This document shows positions 34,030-45,619 of a stretch of DNA of 64,000 bases, one piece after another. A program made the position numbers and the translations under genes. The stretch spans positions 29,632,001-29,696,000 of the forward strand of contig NC_080568.1 of NCBI RefSeq assembly GCF_030253575.1, given 5' to 3'. Every line of letters starts with the position of its first letter. The first letter of the stretch is position 1. The notes under the pieces were generated by a model. That model did not search any database. It was not told the DNA's origin and was given only the letters and a program-made list of their open reading frames with translations. Source of the stretch: Rhododendron vialii (lineage: Eukaryota > Streptophyta > Magnoliopsida > Ericales > Ericaceae).

Positions 34030-34250
34030 CGGAAATGATACTCACACAACCGTTGTGTGTGTTGTGTAACCAATTTTGACTGTTCAGATGTGTTTGGACG
34101 TTCTAGATTTTAAAAAAACTCTTCAAAGGAAAAGTTCAACTCTTCCAAGGAAAAATTTGATCGAATCTTGACCATTTATTACAACAATGGACGGATGAAG
34201 ATTGGTTGTGTTTGATATTTTGCACAACCGTTGTGCATGTAGCATCTTTG
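34030..34250. mobile_element. Mutator-like MITE specific to unit 2
   Basis: Present here and absent from unit 1 (around 18220-18232). Flanks TTTGAAGAT (34021-34029) and TTTAAAGAT (34251-34259) are a 9-bp duplication with one difference. The ends carry inverted ACACAACCGTTGTG / GCACAACCGTTGTGC-like blocks. The 221-bp element has no coding capacity. Confidence 0.75.
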
Positions 34251-34837
34251 TTTAAAGATGCAGAGTTCATAGAAAAAGGAGCAGGAAATTATCTTACTTT
34301 ATGAGAAAGGGTAAATCTAACACACATAGAAAGGCCTAAAGGCCCTAAACGAGTGAAAAGCATTATTTTCCTTCTCATTTCTTCTTTTGTTGTATTTTTT
34401 TACGTTTTCTGTTTAAAATCAAAGCAAACAAATTCAGTACGTTTATTTTCTTTCCTTCATAACTAGAGAATAGATTATTGTGCGAAGGTGCTTCCTCTGA
34501 ATGACATTAGTGGCGGACTGGCTCCGCCACTGCTCTTATGGCCTTGGCTATATAGCTCTATTTGGTTGCACAAACCCATTAGGAATTAGACTGCTTCTAT
34601 CACCAACTTATGGTCCTAGAAAGTCTTTCCTTCTGGAAGGAAGATGATGGGGCTCGGCGATATAGTCAATAGGGATTACCTTGAAGCAGGGCCTCCGAAG
34701 TCCGGACCACTATTTTCAGCCTGGGTTCCTGAATCCTTTGCTTCTAGTAGAAAGCTAGTTAAGAGAGATCGCAGCGGGACAAGATTGTGAACGGATTCTC
34801 CTTCGTAAAAGCATCACGAGAATGAGTACTGTGGGGG

Positions 34838-35185
34838 TGTTTTCACTTATCAACAATTTGTAGACTATAAATTTTTTATTTTGTCTTTATTCAAATTTTT
34901 TTCGCGTTTGTTAGTTTTGTGTCAAGTTTTTACGTATTATTGATTCATCTTGACGAGAAGAGTCAGAAAATTAAAGAAGTATCCAAGAAAAAGCCACAAA
35001 GTCAGCTTTTAGGTTTTTTCTTGGATATTTTCCAAAAAAATTGGGTAAAAGTCAAATTTTTTAAATTTTTCGATTCCTATCATCGGAAAAAAAATTAAAT
35101 AACAAACACAGAAAAAATTTGAATAATGACAAAATAAAAAATCTGGAGTCTACAATTTTTTAACTAGTGGATAAAATATCAAACC
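34838..35185. mobile_element. Inverted-repeat MITE
   Basis: The arms share TTGTAGACT and TTTTTTATTTTGTC followed by TTATTCAAATTTTTT in inverse orientation. A related fragment occurs near 46060-46160. The ends are only approximate. Confidence 0.55.
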
Positions 35186-35523
35186 TACATATAAACCACT
35201 AATTCACTATATTATCTGTTAACAAACATTCACTCGAACCATCATCTCGGGGAAAAAAAAACATTCTCATTTGAAATTTAACAAGGCAAAATTACAGCAA
35301 GTTCCCTTTACCAATGACGGAACTAGCGAATTCGATTGCTAAGGTATCACAGAACAGGGCCTGAAAAGGATATGCAGGGACATTGCATAAAGGCAAATTT
35401 GAGAATAGCTTTTGGATGGTGTAGTCTCGCTTCCAATATCGGGATGCCCAGCAAACCACGAGTCGAGAAACCCAAAATTGTCATCTCCACTTTTGTGAGT
35501 ACTTCAGATGTTGTCACAAACAC

Positions 35524-38500
35524 TCAGTGGGACCTTATTTCCTGAAGATAACGGGCGGCTTGCTGAGCCCCAAATAACAAGGCATCGGCAACAAGAAAGA
35601 CTCCAACCTGGTTGCGACAGAAGCAAAGAAACATGGGAATACTCCCAGAATGCAAACCAAACTAAGAATAGTTGGTTGTTATACGTCAAAATAGCTTGGA
35701 TAGAATCTCACCAGACGAGCAGAGAAGACTAATCGGTAGCCCCAACCCTCCTTCGCAGCTGCAACTCTTTGTTGATCAGTCCAACTGACAATAAGAAAGG
35801 AATGACAATGAAGAGCAGTGTCTGATTTAGTTTGAACGCTTGTTTGGGCAAGCACAGTTTTCATAAGTCCAAAACAAAATGTTTAAAGGAGTTATTTCTT
35901 GAAAGCTATTTCGTGTCATAAGCTACTATGTCCAAAATTCAATCCAACAAAATTGTAAGAGTCCTAATGACACTATGAGCGGGGTTTCACTACATTCTGC
36001 CGACAAAGGATAGGTGTTCTTATGCACTCCCTTTCAAGAGAACAGGGTAGAATGTTGTAATTTCACATAAGGAGAAAGTCAAATACATATGTTCATATAT
36101 TCTCATAAAATGCTAGTTATTTCCCAGAAAATTGGATAAAAGGAAAGAGGAATGTATGCTATAATTACCCAAGGAACTCTGAAACACCACCAATTCCAGC
36201 AAGCTTAAAAGGAACGGGACCTTCCCTCTCAAGATCCTGCTTCAAACGAGATAAGAGGCTCTTTATCAAATTACATCTTAGTACTCATGTCATAAAAAAA
36301 TCATGGGAGGGGGAAAATGGAAGCAAGAAATTACAAAGAGGAAAGAAAATCTGAAGTATCAACTAGAAGCATTCACATACCCCTTCATCGGCAGCCTCAA
36401 GACCCCCTTGAATCCAGAAAAGGTTTCTGTAACCGGCATTATGCAGTAGCTCACATGCTGCTAGAGATCTGCCTGATGAACATAGTTTAGTATGGATGGA
36501 GCAGAATATGCAAAAGGTGGTCCTAACAAGTCATATTTGTAGCATATAGGATACGCAACTTGATTCTACATATGAATAAGGTGAACCACCTATGTATCTA
36601 CTGATATACTTAGTCTCACAACTCAGATAAGACAGTTCCGTGGCCAGATTCTCAAGGAAACTATGGATTTCAACTTGCAAAAATCATGATGTATGTATCT
36701 TCTGATTCTTCTGTGCAAGACGTTCTCATAAGAGAAAGCCTAATGTGCTCATTTCAAAACTATAAGGACACGATGATTTCTTTACTTCAGTATTTCAAAT
36801 CTGGAAGATTATCAATTCAAAGGAAAAGTTCACCTCAATCCCTTCTGACATCCAACAATAAGGTCTGTATCTTTTGTAAATTTCTCCTCAACCTTTGACA
36901 AAAATTGGCTGTCGGAGAAAGGGAAAACTGTCAATGCGTAATACAACTGCAGATTCAAATATGGATATGGATGCAAAATAAAATAGAAGAAAACTAATGA
37001 TTTGCAGTGTACCCATCAACCGAAAGTGTAGGCACACCACTCCACCAACCTCCTGCAAAAACAAACAAAAAAGTCGAAAAAGATAACCCCACAAACCCTA
37101 TGATATACCGAGCAGTGAGAAGGATCTTTAAAATAATTACTGCTGTATTTTAAGTCAAATTGGTCATATAACAGCAAAAGCAACTTCTCTCTTGTTCCTG
37201 GTACCGCAACGCGTCGATTATAGAAATGTAGTAGTAAATGTTAAATGATGACAAAGTGTACAATGAATTAGTAATAATATCAGTTTCTGTGAAATGTAGT
37301 ACCCATCATGAAGTTCGTGACCTTTCTGGAAAGAGTTCCAGCGTCAAATCTAGAATCAACATCAAAGATCGGAATCCATGTTGACGCTTTAACCCATGCC
37401 TACAAAACAGGAATCAAGAAGCGTTATGATGGATGATAACAAGTAGGCATGAACCCTTAAACTTCAAAAGAACAGCCAAAAATATGATAGTAAGATGACA
37501 AGGAATGGGATAATAGAAGGAATAGAAACACAAATTATGCTTCATATCATGGATCACAGCAAACAAGAACTATTTATTTACATCAACACTCATATACGAA
37601 GCTCCTATATGGCATGCAACATTAACAATCATGTGGAGCTACAGAAACGTCATCACAAGAAATGTTAATAATGAAACAATAGGCTATGAAGAACGATAAG
37701 TATTAATGAGCCAGAATGTAGGACTTCGCACAAATGTCACGTTTAACCAGGAGTAGAAATGAGAGAAATATCATTCACCTTTTTATGCTCTGTAGAGGGG
37801 CGTACATCGAGCAAGGTTTTGTTAGAGAGTTGCATTGCATAACCAGCTTCCCTCGGAGTCAGAACTTTGACTTTTTCTTCCCTGACCTGAATAAAAATAA
37901 AACATACAGAACACCAAAGTTTCAGAAAGTTTACCAGCATTAGTTGAGGAGGTTTGATCATAACCATGCACAGTTAATCCCGTTCAGTATAATCTCAGTT
38001 TTTTGCGATATAAGTTTATGAAATTGAAAATACCAAATTTTAAACAAACTCAGTATTTTGCTTCGCCATCTATCCTCGTATTCTCAACTGCTGTCAAGTG
38101 GTGTTGGATAATTCCAGGAATTAAGAACAACTGAACTAGTACCAATATGAAATGGAAAATGTTAAAATGGTCCGACGCCCAGCTTAGAATTATGAAACCA
38201 AAAAGATTATGCAAAGCATATATCATAGCCGACCAAGAGACCAATCCATAAGGTGACTGCTTGGCTTGGCAAACCAAAGCTAGACGAAAGACTATGCACA
38301 AATACAGTCTACCGATGACCTCTAAATCAGCTCATAAATCATTTACGTCTTGCATGGTCACGAACCAATAAACGGAGATTACAGTAAAAATACACGCATG
38401 CCAAGGATTTTACATTGCATTTGACTAAATCTTAAGTATATTTGATGAAAGGATTGACCTAGTAACCCTTTCAAAGTAAACAACTGCATACAAACAAAGT

Positions 38501-39503
38501 TTCTCTTCTGAGCAAGTGTCCAGGATAAAGATTTACAAGTCAATTCTTACTTGGAAAGAATGCGCGGAATAGCTATCCTCCGCATTAAGCTATGGTGAAG
38601 GCAATCAGTAATCTAGAACTTTTATATGATCTTTCATTTGCTTGCCAAAACCTTTCAATAGGGTATTGTTTAGCCTTTAGAGTATACAGATCTTAAACCA
38701 TTACTACGAATGGTTACTCAAGCATAACTTAGTTTATCGGCTGGAATTACTCAGTGGTGGGTCTGCAAAAAAAGTGATTGGAAAAAAGTGAAATGTCAAG
38801 ACATGGAAATTGGTTCAGATTGGGGTCGGTGTTATGTTGGAGAGTGTGCCTTTGCCTACGGGTTGTTCCTACTACATATAAAGAGACATAGACATGTATG
38901 GATGTATGGATAAGCCTAGTAAGCAATATATGAATTGTTGCCCAGAAAGAAAATATATATATTTACCAGAGCTTCCCATCTCTTCCTAGCAGCAGCCATG
39001 TCCTTCATTTGCCTCACCTCATAATCTTCCTCAACTGCTTGCACCCGAATGCTATTCAATCCCTATACCAAAAGGCAAATTAAGCCCATCTTAGAAATCT
39101 TATTATCCACCCAAATTCGAGTATGCAAAAGACACCCAATTCATCAAAAGAATGAAAGGCAAAGTAAACACATCTCAAAAATCCAGTCATCAACACATAA
39201 TCGAGTGTTTCAAAAAAAGACCCGGTTTATTTATTTTTATTTTTTTGATAGACAAACAAAAAGGAAGAATACTAGAAGAATGGAGGGTAAAAAAAAAGAC
39301 CCAATTGATCAAAAGTTCGAAATAATGGAAGAAAAGAGTACCCTGTGGCGAGTTCCATAAAAGGGCCTGCATTTCACCGAAGACGGCTCCGAGTAATTGA
39401 GGCAACGGGTTGTGCCCAATAGCCTCGTGCAATGTTGTTGTCCCTGGTAACGACGGCCGCAGGAGGAGAGAGAGTTGAGGGACGGATGTCCCAGAGCTTC
39501 CAT
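35524..39503 (-). CDS. STR11: Rhodanese-like domain protein, chloroplastic (STR11-like)
   Basis: Ten exons: 39503-39342, 39062-38967, 37886-37779, 37399-37303, 37052-37013, 36908-36834, 36468-36381, 36236-36169, 35784-35712 and 35607-35524. Phases all agree; 296 residues, close to the Arabidopsis protein as I recall it (about 290). Residues 1-54 are Ser/Arg/Cys-rich with few acidics, a likely plastid transit peptide. The rhodanese domain follows: VLTPREAGYAMQLSNKTLLD, DVRPS, GGWWSGVPTL, active-loop CQKGLRSLAACELL with the candidate catalytic Cys, NLFWIQGGLEAA. The tail WTDQQRVAAAKEGWGYRLVF plus a hydrophobic ADALLFGAQQ segment suggests a thylakoid or envelope anchor. Rhodaneses transfer sulfane sulfur; the true substrate of STR11 is not known to me. 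The ATG at 39503 is chosen because it starts the transit-like peptide. Confidence 0.9.
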
Positions 39504-39737
39504 TGTCCAGAGCAAGATAGCGGGTGTAGTATCTATCTGTTCGTCGAGTATCAGACTCTCAATCAAGACCTAAGCTTAAACAATTCAGTCTACAGTGTCA
39601 ATACTTTTTTTTTCAGTTTATGAAACAGAGCCGTATCACATGAAACTTAAAAATGGTCGACGCTTCTTCAAATCCTTAAATATCATCTTGGCTTTTGTAC
39701 TCAATCATTACTAATCTTCACAATCGCGAATTTATAT

Positions 39738-39995
39738 TACTCCCTCCTTCTTAATTTCTTAATTTATTTGTCCAATTATCGAAATTCGTGTCTTTCAAAA
39801 ATATACTTATATCTTACATTTTATAATATTTTTTATTATTTTGAAGATTTTGTATAATAAAATTAATTGAGATATATCAAACAATATCCATATTGCATAT
39901 TAAAAACATTGCGAATTGAAAGTTATCGAGAATTCTTTGGAAGGTCAAACGCTCTCAAAAATCAAGAATGAGAAACAAATCAGAACGGAATGAGT
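39738..39995. mobile_element. Stowaway-like MITE upstream of the STR11-like gene
   Basis: It begins TACTCCCTCCTTCTTAATTT and ends with the imperfect inverse (AACGGAATGAGTA), the same end type as the MITE at 1953-2195. It lies about 240 bp upstream of the STR11-like start codon. Confidence 0.65.
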
Positions 39996-40178
39996 ATTTG
40001 ATAAATTTTGCTAAGTAGCAAGCTTTCATATCCACTCGCACATTATGCGACTCAAGACAATACTTGAATTTTGCTTATGCCTACAAGACCCCTTGTGATT
40101 TACACTATATACCCCTCTATCTAGAGAGGTATTACGGTTATAACTTTACGGTACAATTTCATATAAAGAGCCGCTAAA

Positions 40179-40183
<5 letters not shown>

Positions 40184-40231
<48 letters not shown>

Positions 40232-40238
40232 GGGGGGG
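40184..40238. repeat. (TA)n-(GA)n-G run microsatellite
   Basis: About 15 AT units, then GA units, then a short G run. No gene is seen from 39996 to 41389 apart from repeats. Confidence 0.9.
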
Positions 40239-40800
40239 AGGGAATCAAGGGACAAAATATTTTTCAAAAAAATAAACACTAAATCCTAGCCATTAAAATG
40301 GACGGCCAAGATTAAAAATGAAAATGCACAATCTCTCTCTTCCCCTTTTCAACTCTCTCTCTCTCTCTCCTTTTTGACTTTAAATCTTAAAATGTGTATA
40401 ACTTTTGTTGTACAAATTTAATTTTTATAAATTTTATATTTCTAAAATCTACTTGAATAAATCTAAAAAATGAGATCCATAATGAATGTAAAATTATGTA
40501 AAATTATTTTTTAAATTTTTCCATGTGACAATAAATTTTTTTGGAATCATGTAGGGGAATTTGTAGGAAATTTTATTTTTTTATATCTTCTCAATATTAC
40601 TATTTTTTTCGTAAGAATAAATAAAAAGATAACAGAAAAGAGAGAACAATATAAGCTTCTATTTCCAAGAAAAAAACATCCTCTAGAAGTGAAAATTACT
40701 TCAAATCCTGAAAAACTTAAAAATCGCAAGAAAATTAAGGATTCAACATTCACTAACAAACGTGGAATCAGACAATAGTCAATAGAACACATTAAGGGTT

Positions 40801-41035
40801 TTTTTTGATCGGCGAAAGAATTTTATTAATCTTTGAACCAAAAGTTACAAAGATTAAACGAGAAAGGGGAGAAAACGGTATCACAGCTATGTTGACACCT
40901 AGACTAAAGGAAATTATTTGTCACCCACTACCATATATAAGGAGAAGAGTTGGCGAGGAGCCAACCCCAGCAAAACCAGGCCTAATGTTTACTGAAATAT
41001 TATTACAACAGCAACAAAAACATCACTGAAACAGA
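40801..41035 (-). mobile_element. Possible LINE 3' end, reverse orientation
   Basis: A T-run followed by GATCGGCGAAAGAATTTTAT is the reverse complement of a common plant LINE 3' end (TTAATAAAATTC... GCCGATC then poly-A). No coding part was recognised and the boundary away from the T-run is uncertain. Confidence 0.45.
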
Positions 41036-41389
41036 AACATCACAAAAGGGGATGGTAATGAAACCACCATAACACCACACCCACATATACTAAGCATCTT
41101 GAATGACTCGAGCAACATCATCAACAACAGCAATAGATTATAGGAAATGAACCACAGAGCAAAAAATACAGATATTCTTCATTAATACAATGATAGTTTT
41201 GGTTGATACATAATAGCAAAATTTGCATTAGTAGACTAAAAGTTTGCATAATCCAAACGAACAGTTTGCATTAGTAGACACATTATCAAATATTCACACC
41301 AAATTTCAACCCTCCACCTAATTACAGCTCACCTAGCTCTGCTTGGATTATGGTTGTGTTTATCATCATCGTCATCACCTGCTGGAAAC

Positions 41390-42353
41390 GGATTCGGATC
41401 CTCTCCACACACCCCTCTCCCCACATCTACTACAACTTTCTATCAAATGCGGCCAACACATTAATGAACTCATCCGACGGCCCAGATTAAGCCAAAAAGC
41501 CCACGTTTTCACCCCCTAAACTACACGACACCGTTTCCAACATTTTCCCCAAACGGCAACTGACCTGCTCCGTTTGCGCCCCCCGCCTCTCTCTCTCCCC
41601 AAACCCAAATACGGACTCCTACTCCGGCGATTTTTTCCAGCCCAAACCCAAATACCAACTCAATCCCACTGAAATTGCCCTCCATTACCCATACCAATCT
41701 CTCTCTAGTCCTTTGTTACTTTAGAAATTTCTGTAGAATGAATTCAAATCCATCTCCTATCTTTGAATAATTTCACGACTCTGAAACCATTTTCTTCAAT
41801 TCCCCTGAAATGATTTCACTCCTCACAGTTTACTGTTGGAATACACAAGGTGTGAATAGTAGATAAAACCTTCTTTGTAAGAATACGGAGATTTAACCTT
41901 ATAAAATTTTGAAAAATCAAATCAGAATACAGTACAAGCAAAACCCTATTTTTTACCGGAACAAAAACAAATCAAATCACTTATTAAAAAAAAATCAAAT
42001 CAAATCAAACGGAGAGTGCTGGAGGTCAACATCCACCGGTGTCGAGATTCAAAGAAGCTTCATCAACGAGGTCAGTTTCACTCGCCTGATCTCACGTGAG
42101 TAGTCGGAGTCCAGGCTAAGGGACTGAAATCACTGAGTTCGTATTTGGGTTTGGAGAGAGAGAGAGAGAGAAACGGTGCAGCAGCTGCCGTTTGGGGAAA
42201 ATGTAGGAAACGGCGTCGTGTAGTTTAGAGGGTGAAAACGTGGGGCTTTGGCTTAATCTGGACCGTCGGATGAGTTCATTAATGTGTTGGCAGCATTTGG
42301 TAGAAAGCTGTGGTAGATGTGGGGAGAGGGATGTGTGGAGAGGATCTGGATCC
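41390..42353. mobile_element. Mutator-like element with long terminal inverted repeats
   Basis: Arms of about 220 bp at both ends are inverted and clearly similar (GGATCC-AGATCCTCTCCACAC outermost, then CATTAATGAACTCATCCGAC, CCCACGTTTTCACCC, ACTACACGAC). Flanks GCTGGAAAC (41381-41389) and CCTGGAAAC (42354-42362) match in 8 of 9 bases, a Mutator-sized target duplication. No transposase is seen in the roughly 500-bp centre. Confidence 0.78.
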
Positions 42354-42567
42354 CCTGGAAACACACACCCCCCCCCAAAAAAAATGCAACAGCAAAACAA
42401 TGTGAATCAAAAAATGATCACCAAAATTCTCTCCTTGAGTGTTTTAACAAGGAAATGGTCGCTGGTGACTGGAGGGTCAGCAGTAGATGATCGTCGACGG
42501 TGGGAGTTTGTGTGTGGAGCTTGAAGGTCGGAGTAGTAGCATAGACAGAGAGAAAAGGAGAGAACGG

Positions 42568-42571
42568 AGGT

Positions 42572-42612
<41 letters not shown>

Positions 42613-42616
42613 GGGA
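42568..42616. repeat. (GA)n-(G)n microsatellite
   Basis: A long GA run followed by 12 or more G. Several long open frames on the reverse strand here are only translations of this simple repeat. Confidence 0.9.
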
Positions 42617-42719
42617 GAGAACACGTGAGTTGAAAAGGGAAAGAGAGAGATTGTGCTTTTTCATTTTTAATCTCAGCCGTCCATTTTAATGTCAACGGCG
42701 CCAAAAATGCTTGACGATT

Positions 42720-43258
42720 TCCTAGTCCTAAATTAACGGGTTGCCCTAAGCGTAGGGCGGAGACCGACGCAGCATAATATCCGGTAAGACCGGAATCGAA
42801 TCCACAAAGACGATGATGTGTGCTGACAAAAACTCGTGTTGTTACTGATTAAAACGGGCTCTTGGGTAGCCACCATTTGTTAATTGATTAAGATTAACTA
42901 AAACTTAAGGAAACAACTATTCTTTTCAAATAATTAAAAGGAGGTATGGTCGTAGGGTTTATAACACTCGTAACCAGTCCGGATTAATCTGCTCTATTTG
43001 GTGTTCTTAAAAATGTTCAACTTTAGATTGAAAAAGATACCCCGCAAGATACGAGACCCTATGGTCGTCGTTTACCCATGTGCAGCGGAGAATGAGTTTT
43101 GAACCTCCCATTCACATGGGCTCCGACGATACCTGGGTTCGTCCGCGGGAAGTTTTTTTCCAATCTTAAATCTTTTTTCATTGTTTTGAAAATAGGAGCA
43201 GTGCCCAAACTGGTCACGGCGTGCTACTCACCCCGCAACCTTACCTATAAGATTACTG
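42720..43258. other. Unresolved repeat-like block
   Basis: No reading frame is conserved. Blocks such as ATCCGGTAAGACCGGAATCG and GAATCCACAAAGACGA, and a later CAGTGCCCAAACTGGTCACG, have the flavour of LTR retrotransposon ends, but I found no repeat ends, primer site or target duplication, so it is left unassigned. Confidence 0.3.
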
Positions 43259-43503
43259 AGGCCCCGTTCCAGAAATCTTCTTAAAAAATACGCAGTTTAT
43301 TTCACATTTTAAAACTAAAAAATAATGTAAATGAAAAATAATTTTTAAAATTTTTTTGCATTGTATAAAAGATCTCTCGATGAGATCTTTTTCAAACAAG
43401 ATCCATATTGCATATTTTTAGATTTCAATAAACCTATAATTTTTGAGCTTGAAATTGCCTTCTTAAAAAATAAGGACTTAAAACCCGTTCTGGAACGGGG
43501 CCT
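43259..43503. mobile_element. Short inverted-repeat MITE
   Basis: The ends read GAGGCCCCGTTCCAGAA and, inverted, GAGGCCCCGTTCCAGAA. The interior carries TTCTTAAAAAATA in both orientations. No clear target duplication. Confidence 0.7.
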
Positions 43504-43530
43504 CTCATTATTACGAAAGAAACTGAAGAA

Positions 43531-43534
<4 letters not shown>

Positions 43535-43571
<37 letters not shown>
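43535..43571. repeat. (AT)n microsatellite
   Basis: About 18 AT units. It directly precedes the MITE at 43572, whose other side also ends in an AT run, so the MITE probably landed in the microsatellite. Confidence 0.9.
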
Positions 43572-43574
<3 letters not shown>

Positions 43575-43930
43575 GGTTCAAGGGACACCCAAAAAAACAC
43601 CTAAAATACACCTCAAATCTCAATCTCATAGTTTCCGGTCAAATTTTTATGATCCGAACCATTCAATGTGTGCAGAATGTGATTTTAAGGGTGACTATGT
43701 GAAATTAGCAAAAAAATGACCGAGAAAGACTTAATTTGAGCAGTTTTTATTTGAACCGTTCAATTAAAAACTGTTCGAAACTGTTCGGATCAAGTCCTTC
43801 CCGGTCATTTTTTTTGCTGATTTCTCGCAAGTACCCTTAAAATCACGTTTTGATCACATTTAGCGGCTCGGATCATCAAAATTTGATCAGAAACTATGAG
43901 GCTTTTTTGGGTGTTCCCGAAACCGCCTCA
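43572..43930. mobile_element. Hairpin MITE inside an AT microsatellite
   Basis: Long imperfect arms: GACGGTTCAAGGGACACCCA at the left and GGCGGTTTCGGGAACACCCA inverted at the right, with shared inner blocks CTCATAGTTTC, TGATCCGA and GTGATTTTAAGGGT. ATATAT runs flank both ends. Confidence 0.7.
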
Positions 43931-44066
43931 TATATATATTTTGAAGATGTCAATGTATTCCATAGCTCAAGATAAGTCATTACATAAAATAGAATTTAAA
44001 CGGGGTGGAATACAACCCGAAAAAAGTAGCTAATTCAGACATTTTGACGCAATCCAATGAGCTGCT

Positions 44067-44612
44067 CTAAGCTGCTCTGTTTTGAACCCTTCTGCACCAA
44101 TTGAAGGACCAATGCCTTGTCCTTGCCCATTCTTTGATGTCGTTTACCACAGCTTCTACTTCCCAGGGGCACCGTGATTTGGGTTCATTGATGTAGGTAA
44201 TGAGAGATTTGCAATCAGATTCAAAGATCACAGTTTGGAACTCCTCCTGTATAGCTACCATGCATGCTATTCTCAGTGCCCATGCCTCAATGGATAGCAC
44301 TGAAGACTCCATTGTTCGACCACATCGCCACACTTGAGCCGATGCACCACTATCTCTAGCAAGAATGCCAAAGGCAGCTAAGCTACGAGAGGATTTAAAC
44401 GCTCTGTCACAGTTTATTTTAATAACAGATAGAGGAGGTGGTGACCACCTCTCTACCTGGTCTGACCTTGGAGGACCCCTCTCCAGATCAGTCCACAGAC
44501 TCCACACCGCTTGCAAGTAATCCACGTTAGCTTTCCCAGCTTCTTCAATTACATCACTTGGAACCAGCTTCTTGCATATAGATTCATTTATATTAAAAAG
44601 TTTTGGACACAA
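44067..44612 (-). pseudogene. LINE-derived RNase H domain fragment
   Basis: The reverse strand keeps a 181-codon open frame. It contains KINCDRAFKSSRSLAAFGIL, ARDSGASAQVWRC, a SIEAWALRIACMVA helix, FESDCKSLITYIN and WSFNWCRRVQNRAA. This is the RNase H-like module found at the 3' end of plant L1-type LINEs and of related orphan genes. Candidate metal ligands are Asp (NCD), Glu (IEAW) and Asp (ESD). The usual DGAF is DRAF here. No reverse transcriptase is found upstream, and the frame stops right after NRAA where such proteins normally continue. A domesticated host gene is less likely. Confidence 0.72.
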
Positions 44613-44695
44613 TTGTGTTTAAAATTGTATACTTAGTTTTTTTTTTACTTATCTCCAATCTACCTAGCGCTTTTTACTTTATAATATAAAATGAG

Positions 44696-45085
44696 TACTG
44701 CTATAGGTACAGAAAAATTGGGACCGAAATCCTACCGACGGCCGCCGGTGGGCCGTCTCCGGCCACCGGACGGCCGATCCGAGCCGTTCAAAAATTCTAA
44801 AAAAAAAAACCGAGGGGCCCAACGCGGGAATCAATGTCATCCGAGGTGTGTAGGGTGCTTGATCGGAGCACCCCTTTTCGTGTATACATGTGTATACACG
44901 AAAAGGGGTGCTCCGATCAAGCACCCTACACACCTCGGATGACATTGATTCCCGCGTTGGGCCCCTCGGTTTTTTTTTTTAGAATTTTTGAACGGCTCGG
45001 ATCGGCCGTCCGGTGGCCGGAGACGGCCCACCGGCGGCCGTCGGTAGGATTTCGGTCCCAATTTTTCTGTACCGGTATCTTTACT
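44696..45085. mobile_element. Almost perfect palindromic MITE with 10-bp target duplication
   Basis: The two halves are near-identical inverted copies about a centre at 44886-44905 (GTGTATACATGTGTATACAC). Only the outermost 15 or so bases differ noticeably between the arms. ATATAAAATG occurs at 44686-44695 and again at 45087-45096, a 9-10-bp duplication that suggests a Mutator-type insertion. All open frames over it are mirror images of one another and are not genes. Confidence 0.85.
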
Positions 45086-45619
45086 GATATAAAATGGATA
45101 ATCAACATCGATCAATGTGGACCTCCATGAGATTGTGGTTCGATAGTAACACACATAGTATCAAATAAACGACTTATATGAAGGAAGATATACAATTCCA
45201 TCTCGCATCAATGCCCACCACATCTTTGTTTTCATCATTTTTTAACTTTTCTTTATGTGTTTCTCATCACCACCACCCTATAATTCAATTCAATTCAATA
45301 ATTAACCTTATAGAATATTCCGTGGGTAGCGTAGTGTATTCTTTAATCGAGCAGAATTCTGTAGACTTTCATGTTATTTAAGCAAATGTTAAAAAAGAAT
45401 GACATTGTGACGACATTAACGTTTTGGGTTTTGAAAGAGGTGGACATACCGATGGGGTGGTGGTAGTGGTGCTGACCGATGGAATAACAACCAGTGTTGA
45501 AAGAGATTGGAGTTATCTCTTAATGATGAGGAAGGAGTTGTTAGCTAAAGTAGGTGATAAATAATGCTAGAGCGGCTGCGGTGATTTTCCTTGGAAGGAG
45601 GATAAGGATAAACAAAGTA

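Larger units (their letters stand above)
20898..34728. repeat. Segmental duplication, unit 2 (P450-C plus IST1-like gene)
   Basis: Second copy of 9986-18690 in the same orientation. It is longer because of unit-specific insertions: a Copia element (21241-27091), TRIM elements (28793-30187), a hairpin MITE (31079-31265) and a Mutator-like MITE (34030-34250). It lacks the hAT/solo LTR insertion of unit 1. Upstream of the breakpoint P450-C keeps sequence that P450-B does not share. Confidence 0.92.

Noticed and set aside
42407-42704. Ser/Leu-rich open frames on the minus strand
   Set aside because: They are translations of the GA/G microsatellite.
42720-43258. Possible end of a large LTR retrotransposon
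   Set aside because: No paired repeat, primer site or target duplication was found, so only an unassigned repeat-like block is listed.
44067-44612. Domesticated RNase H host gene
   Set aside because: The frame lacks the normal C-terminal continuation and has no splice partners; a LINE remnant explains it more simply.
44679-45154. Several mirrored open frames on both strands
   Set aside because: They are readings of the two arms of one palindromic MITE; the plus and minus proteins are the same because the DNA is self-complementary.
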